A DNA stretch of 64,000 bases from Mariniphaga sediminis (GTDB taxonomy: Bacteria > Bacteroidota > Bacteroidia > Bacteroidales > Prolixibacteraceae), in contig NZ_QWET01000019.1 of NCBI RefSeq assembly GCF_003573545.1, forward strand, positions 24,038-88,037, in the 5' to 3' direction. Below, piece after piece: positions 61,571-64,000 of this stretch (position 1 is the stretch's first letter; each line of letters opens with the position of its first letter). Under the pieces are notes generated by a model. That model was not told the origin of the DNA, searched no databases, and saw only the letters and a program-made list of their open reading frames with translations. The translations under genes were made by a program, and so were the position numbers.

Positions 61571-63859
61571 ATGAAAAAAATTAAAGAATACTCAATATTA
61601 ATAATGTCTCTTTGCATTATTGTTTTCTTTACGGAATGTAAAAGTAATTCAAGCCCCGGAGAAATTGTTTTTATTGAAAATGGAAAAATAAAACTGGGTT
61701 TTGAAAAGGAGACCGGCAAATTTATTTCTTTTTCAGATGTAGGTCATTCCTATGAATTTATCGAAAGAAATATGGTTAAAGGACTTCCCTGGGAGGTAAA
61801 TTTTCACTCCTCATCGGCAGGCTCAGGATCAAACAGTGGGATATTCCCCACGAAATTTAGCTTTTCAAAATCCAATGAACTGACTCTTAATTTGGAGTGG
61901 GAAGGTTTTGAAGGAATGATAGAACTTAAGGTAAAGGCTGAAGTTTCATTGGATCCGGATAAAGCATTATCCTATTGGAGTATAAAAGCGGAGGGGATAA
62001 AAGGAAATTTAATAAAGAGTATAGATTTCCCCCGTATTCAAGGCATAAAAAACCTGGGGGACGAAGAACTGGCTATCCCCACATGGATGGGCTCTCTGGT
62101 TAAAAATCCCCGGGAAAGTCTTGCAGCGAGTAATGCAAAAGTAAAGCGATGGAGTTGGTCCTACCCGGGGTCACTATCTATGCAGTTAATCGCTTTATAT
62201 AATCCCAATTTAACCGGGTTTTATGCCTCATGTAATGATTCATTGTCTTTTGCAAAAGACTTTGCGGTTACGCTGGATACATTAAATACACTCGAATATA
62301 AAATGATTAATTACCCCACTTTTGATTCCACTTTAACATCGTATCATTCTTCTTACGAGGCAATTATTGGTTCATTCAAGGGAGATTGGATAACGGCAGC
62401 AGAATTGTATAGGGAATGGGGAACAAAACAAAAGTGGTGTGATAACAGCAGGTTAAAAAACGAACTGAGTCCTTCCTGGTTGGACAGTACGGCGTTGTGG
62501 ATTTGGAACAGGGGAGAATCAGATAATGTACTGACTCCTGCTGTAGAGTTAAAGCAAAAATTGGGGTTGCCTGTCAATGTTTTTTGGCATTGGTGGCATC
62601 ATTGTTCGTACGATGATTATTTCCCCGAATATTTCCCTCCCAGAGAGGGGCGTAAATCTTTCCAAAATGCTGTAGAGTCAGCCCAGGAAGAAGGTGTGAG
62701 ATGCATCGTTTATATGAATTCAATACAATGGGGAGACTCTTCCGGAAGCTGGAAGGCAGAAGGTGCCCAACCATATTCCGTGAAAGATATAAACGGAAAG
62801 ATGCGATCGCATGCCTATAATATTTTCACTGGAAATTCTCTGACCAATATGTGCATGGCAACCGAATTCTGGAAAAATAAGTATTCTTCATTGTGCGACA
62901 GTGCAGTAAATGTGTATCAAACAAATGGAGTTTATATGGATCAGGCTTGTTTAAACAGGATGTGTTTTGATAAAAGCCATGGGCATAAGATTGGGGGAGG
63001 AAATTATTGGGTTGAAAATTTTGGAAATCTTACGCAGCAAATAAGAGCGACTGTATCAGACAAAACCCGACCCATTCTCGCCGGCGAAGGATCGGGAGAG
63101 AACTGGATCCCTTACCTGGATGCCTTTCTTACTTTGCCAGTGAGCCGGGAACGGTATGCTGGTGTTACCAATACGGAAACCATCCCGTTTTTTCAGGCTG
63201 TTTACCATGAATACGCCCTAACCTACGGAAGTTATTCTTCGTTGGTTACTCCTCCTTACGATGAGCTGTGGCCGAAAGAATATGCCCCGAAAGAAACCGA
63301 ACAGCTACTGGATGCAGACTTCAATAAGCAATTTTTAATGGAACAGGCCCGGGCATTTGTTTGGGGAATGCAACCTACCATTGCTAATTATCACAGTTTC
63401 CTGAATTCTGAAAGAGCAGAAGAAATAGATTATTTGCTGGACATTGCCAAATTAAGATACCAGGCCCTGAAATATTTGCTATATGGAGAATTTTGCAGAA
63501 GTCCCCAAACTGACTATCCGGAAGAGGAAATAAAAATATCTAAATTATCTATTTATGCAGGAAGAAAAGGCAAAAGCGTTACAACCTTTAATAAAAAAGT
63601 TTCTCTTTTATATTCCGGAACGTGGAAAGCAAAAGATAATAGTGTCGGTATTGCTTTAGCAAGTATAAGCGATGATAATTTACCCGTTCATTTTAGTATT
63701 AACTCAGAAGATTACAAACTGTCGGGGAAAGGGAAAATTTACATTACAACAACCAACGGGAAAGAGCTTTTAGGTTCATATTCCAACGGATTAATTAATG
63801 TGGAAATATCCCTTCAGCCTAGAGGGTTGTGCATTGTCGAAATCGTCCCTTCTGTGTAA
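61571..63859 (+). CDS. DUF6259-family probable glycoside hydrolase
   Basis: A 762-residue exported protein with hydrophobic start and C23 in FFTEC, a possible but non-canonical lipobox. A beta-sandwich (about 30-270) precedes a TIM-barrel-like domain with IWNRGESD, FWHWWHHCSYDDYFPEYFPP, the candidate nucleophile D457 in NGVYMDQACL and E506/E510 in AGEGSGE, then a C-terminal beta domain. The layout of sandwich plus barrel with a YMDQ motif resembles the GH36/GH101/GH129-like superfamily, whose members include alpha-N-acetylgalactosaminidases. Function is unproven. It follows the previous gene by 11 bases. Confidence 0.7.
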   Translation: MKKIKEYSILIMSLCIIVFFTECKSNSSPGEIVFIENGKIKLGFEKETGKFISFSDVGHSYEFIERNMVKGLPWEVNFHSSSAGSGSNSGIFPTKFSFSKSNELTLNLEWEGFEGMIELKVKAEVSLDPDKALSYWSIKAEGIKGNLIKSIDFPRIQGIKNLGDEELAIPTWMGSLVKNPRESLAASNAKVKRWSWSYPGSLSMQLIALYNPNLTGFYASCNDSLSFAKDFAVTLDTLNTLEYKMINYPTFDSTLTSYHSSYEAIIGSFKGDWITAAELYREWGTKQKWCDNSRLKNELSPSWLDSTALWIWNRGESDNVLTPAVELKQKLGLPVNVFWHWWHHCSYDDYFPEYFPPREGRKSFQNAVESAQEEGVRCIVYMNSIQWGDSSGSWKAEGAQPYSVKDINGKMRSHAYNIFTGNSLTNMCMATEFWKNKYSSLCDSAVNVYQTNGVYMDQACLNRMCFDKSHGHKIGGGNYWVENFGNLTQQIRATVSDKTRPILAGEGSGENWIPYLDAFLTLPVSRERYAGVTNTETIPFFQAVYHEYALTYGSYSSLVTPPYDELWPKEYAPKETEQLLDADFNKQFLMEQARAFVWGMQPTIANYHSFLNSERAEEIDYLLDIAKLRYQALKYLLYGEFCRSPQTDYPEEEIKISKLSIYAGRKGKSVTTFNKKVSLLYSGTWKAKDNSVGIALASISDDNLPVHFSINSEDYKLSGKGKIYITTTNGKELLGSYSNGLINVEISLQPRGLCIVEIVPSV

Positions 63860-63885
63860 TGGATATTTAATATCATTAGTGTCCA

Positions 63886-64000
63886 CTAAAAATTAAAGCA
63901 CAATTGGCCATGACCATTTTCAGGCATATCATCCATTTGCACCACCCTTTTGAAGAGTTCCCTGATCGGTGTTTTGTCGAAAAGCGACATGCTCAGGATG
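63886..64000 (-). mobile_element. IS4-type transposase C-terminus (partial, runs off window)
   Basis: The minus-strand frame entering from the right edge reads ILSMSLFDKTPIRELF, then continues to GQLCFNF and a TAG stop at 63888-63886. The phrase LFDKTPIxxLF near the C-terminus followed by a short NQL/FNF tail is typical of IS4-family DDE transposases of Bacteroidota. Just past the stop, TTAGTG-TC-CACTAA (63876-63889) is a perfect short inverted repeat that may be near the insertion-sequence end. Only about 38 residues are visible. Confidence 0.65.

Noticed and set aside
1..64000. CRISPR arrays, rRNA genes, prophage genes, integrases
   Set aside because: No regularly spaced repeats, rRNA sequence, phage structural genes or recombinase genes were seen; apart from the partial transposase at the right edge there is no mobility gene.

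Overview
The window looks like chromosomal DNA of a Bacteroidota member, probably an anaerobic or facultative class Bacteroidia organism; a Marinilabiliales or Prolixibacteraceae-like relative is my guess, not a demonstrated placement. The evidence is repeated promoter -7 elements of the form TAnnTTTG, several with a TTTG about 17-20 bases upstream, few Shine-Dalgarno sites, a SusC/SusD pair preceded by an ECF sigma and a FecR regulator, an M64 peptidase, a DUF6249 protein and an RseC-rnfBCDGEA operon.

Region 1 (1-30.9 kb) is mostly core genome: a partial PD40 beta-propeller protein, rRNA methyltransferases (rlmD, rlmB), an ABC-F ATPase with a structured leader or small RNA, an ammonium transporter between two paralogous Lrp/AsnC regulators, two MscS-type channels, an M64 peptidase, two ECF sigma modules, hldD, folE, two secreted beta-propeller proteins, a CDGSH protein next to a flavin-reductase/rubredoxin fusion, a sigma-54 response regulator, a NarL-type two-component pair, pyruvate phosphate dikinase, thiol peroxidase and a GT2 glycosyltransferase. 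Region 2 (31.1-36.5 kb) is the Rnf operon. Region 3 (36.6-46.5 kb) holds a KefB/KefG-like pair, apolipoprotein N-acyltransferase, an amidase, a two-lobed retropepsin-like lipoprotein, an MBL-fold hydrolase and fumarase C. An apparently independent structured RNA gene lies between the kef pair and lnt.

Region 4 (46.5-64 kb) looks accessory. A degraded reading frame, tRNA-Pro(CGG) and repeat-like non-coding DNA lead into an AT-rich polysaccharide utilisation locus: ECF sigma, FecR anti-sigma, SusC with an STN domain, SusD, a DUF4091/GH123-type protein, two paralogous GH42-like clan GH-A proteins and a DUF6259 protein. It ends at a partial IS4-type transposase. The implied circuit is glycan import by SusCD, signalling through the STN domain to FecR and sigma, and cleavage by the four enzymes. 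GH123 and DUF6259 chemistry suggests, without proving, a glycan containing N-acetylgalactosamine.

The least explained parts are non-coding: an RNA of about 230 nt with its own promoter, a 14-bp closing stem and a T-run (39.4-39.66 kb); a 75-nt two-hairpin RNA with a full promoter (19.2 kb); and a leader or 6S-like RNA before the ABC-F gene (2.7-2.87 kb). None could be assigned to a known class by eye.
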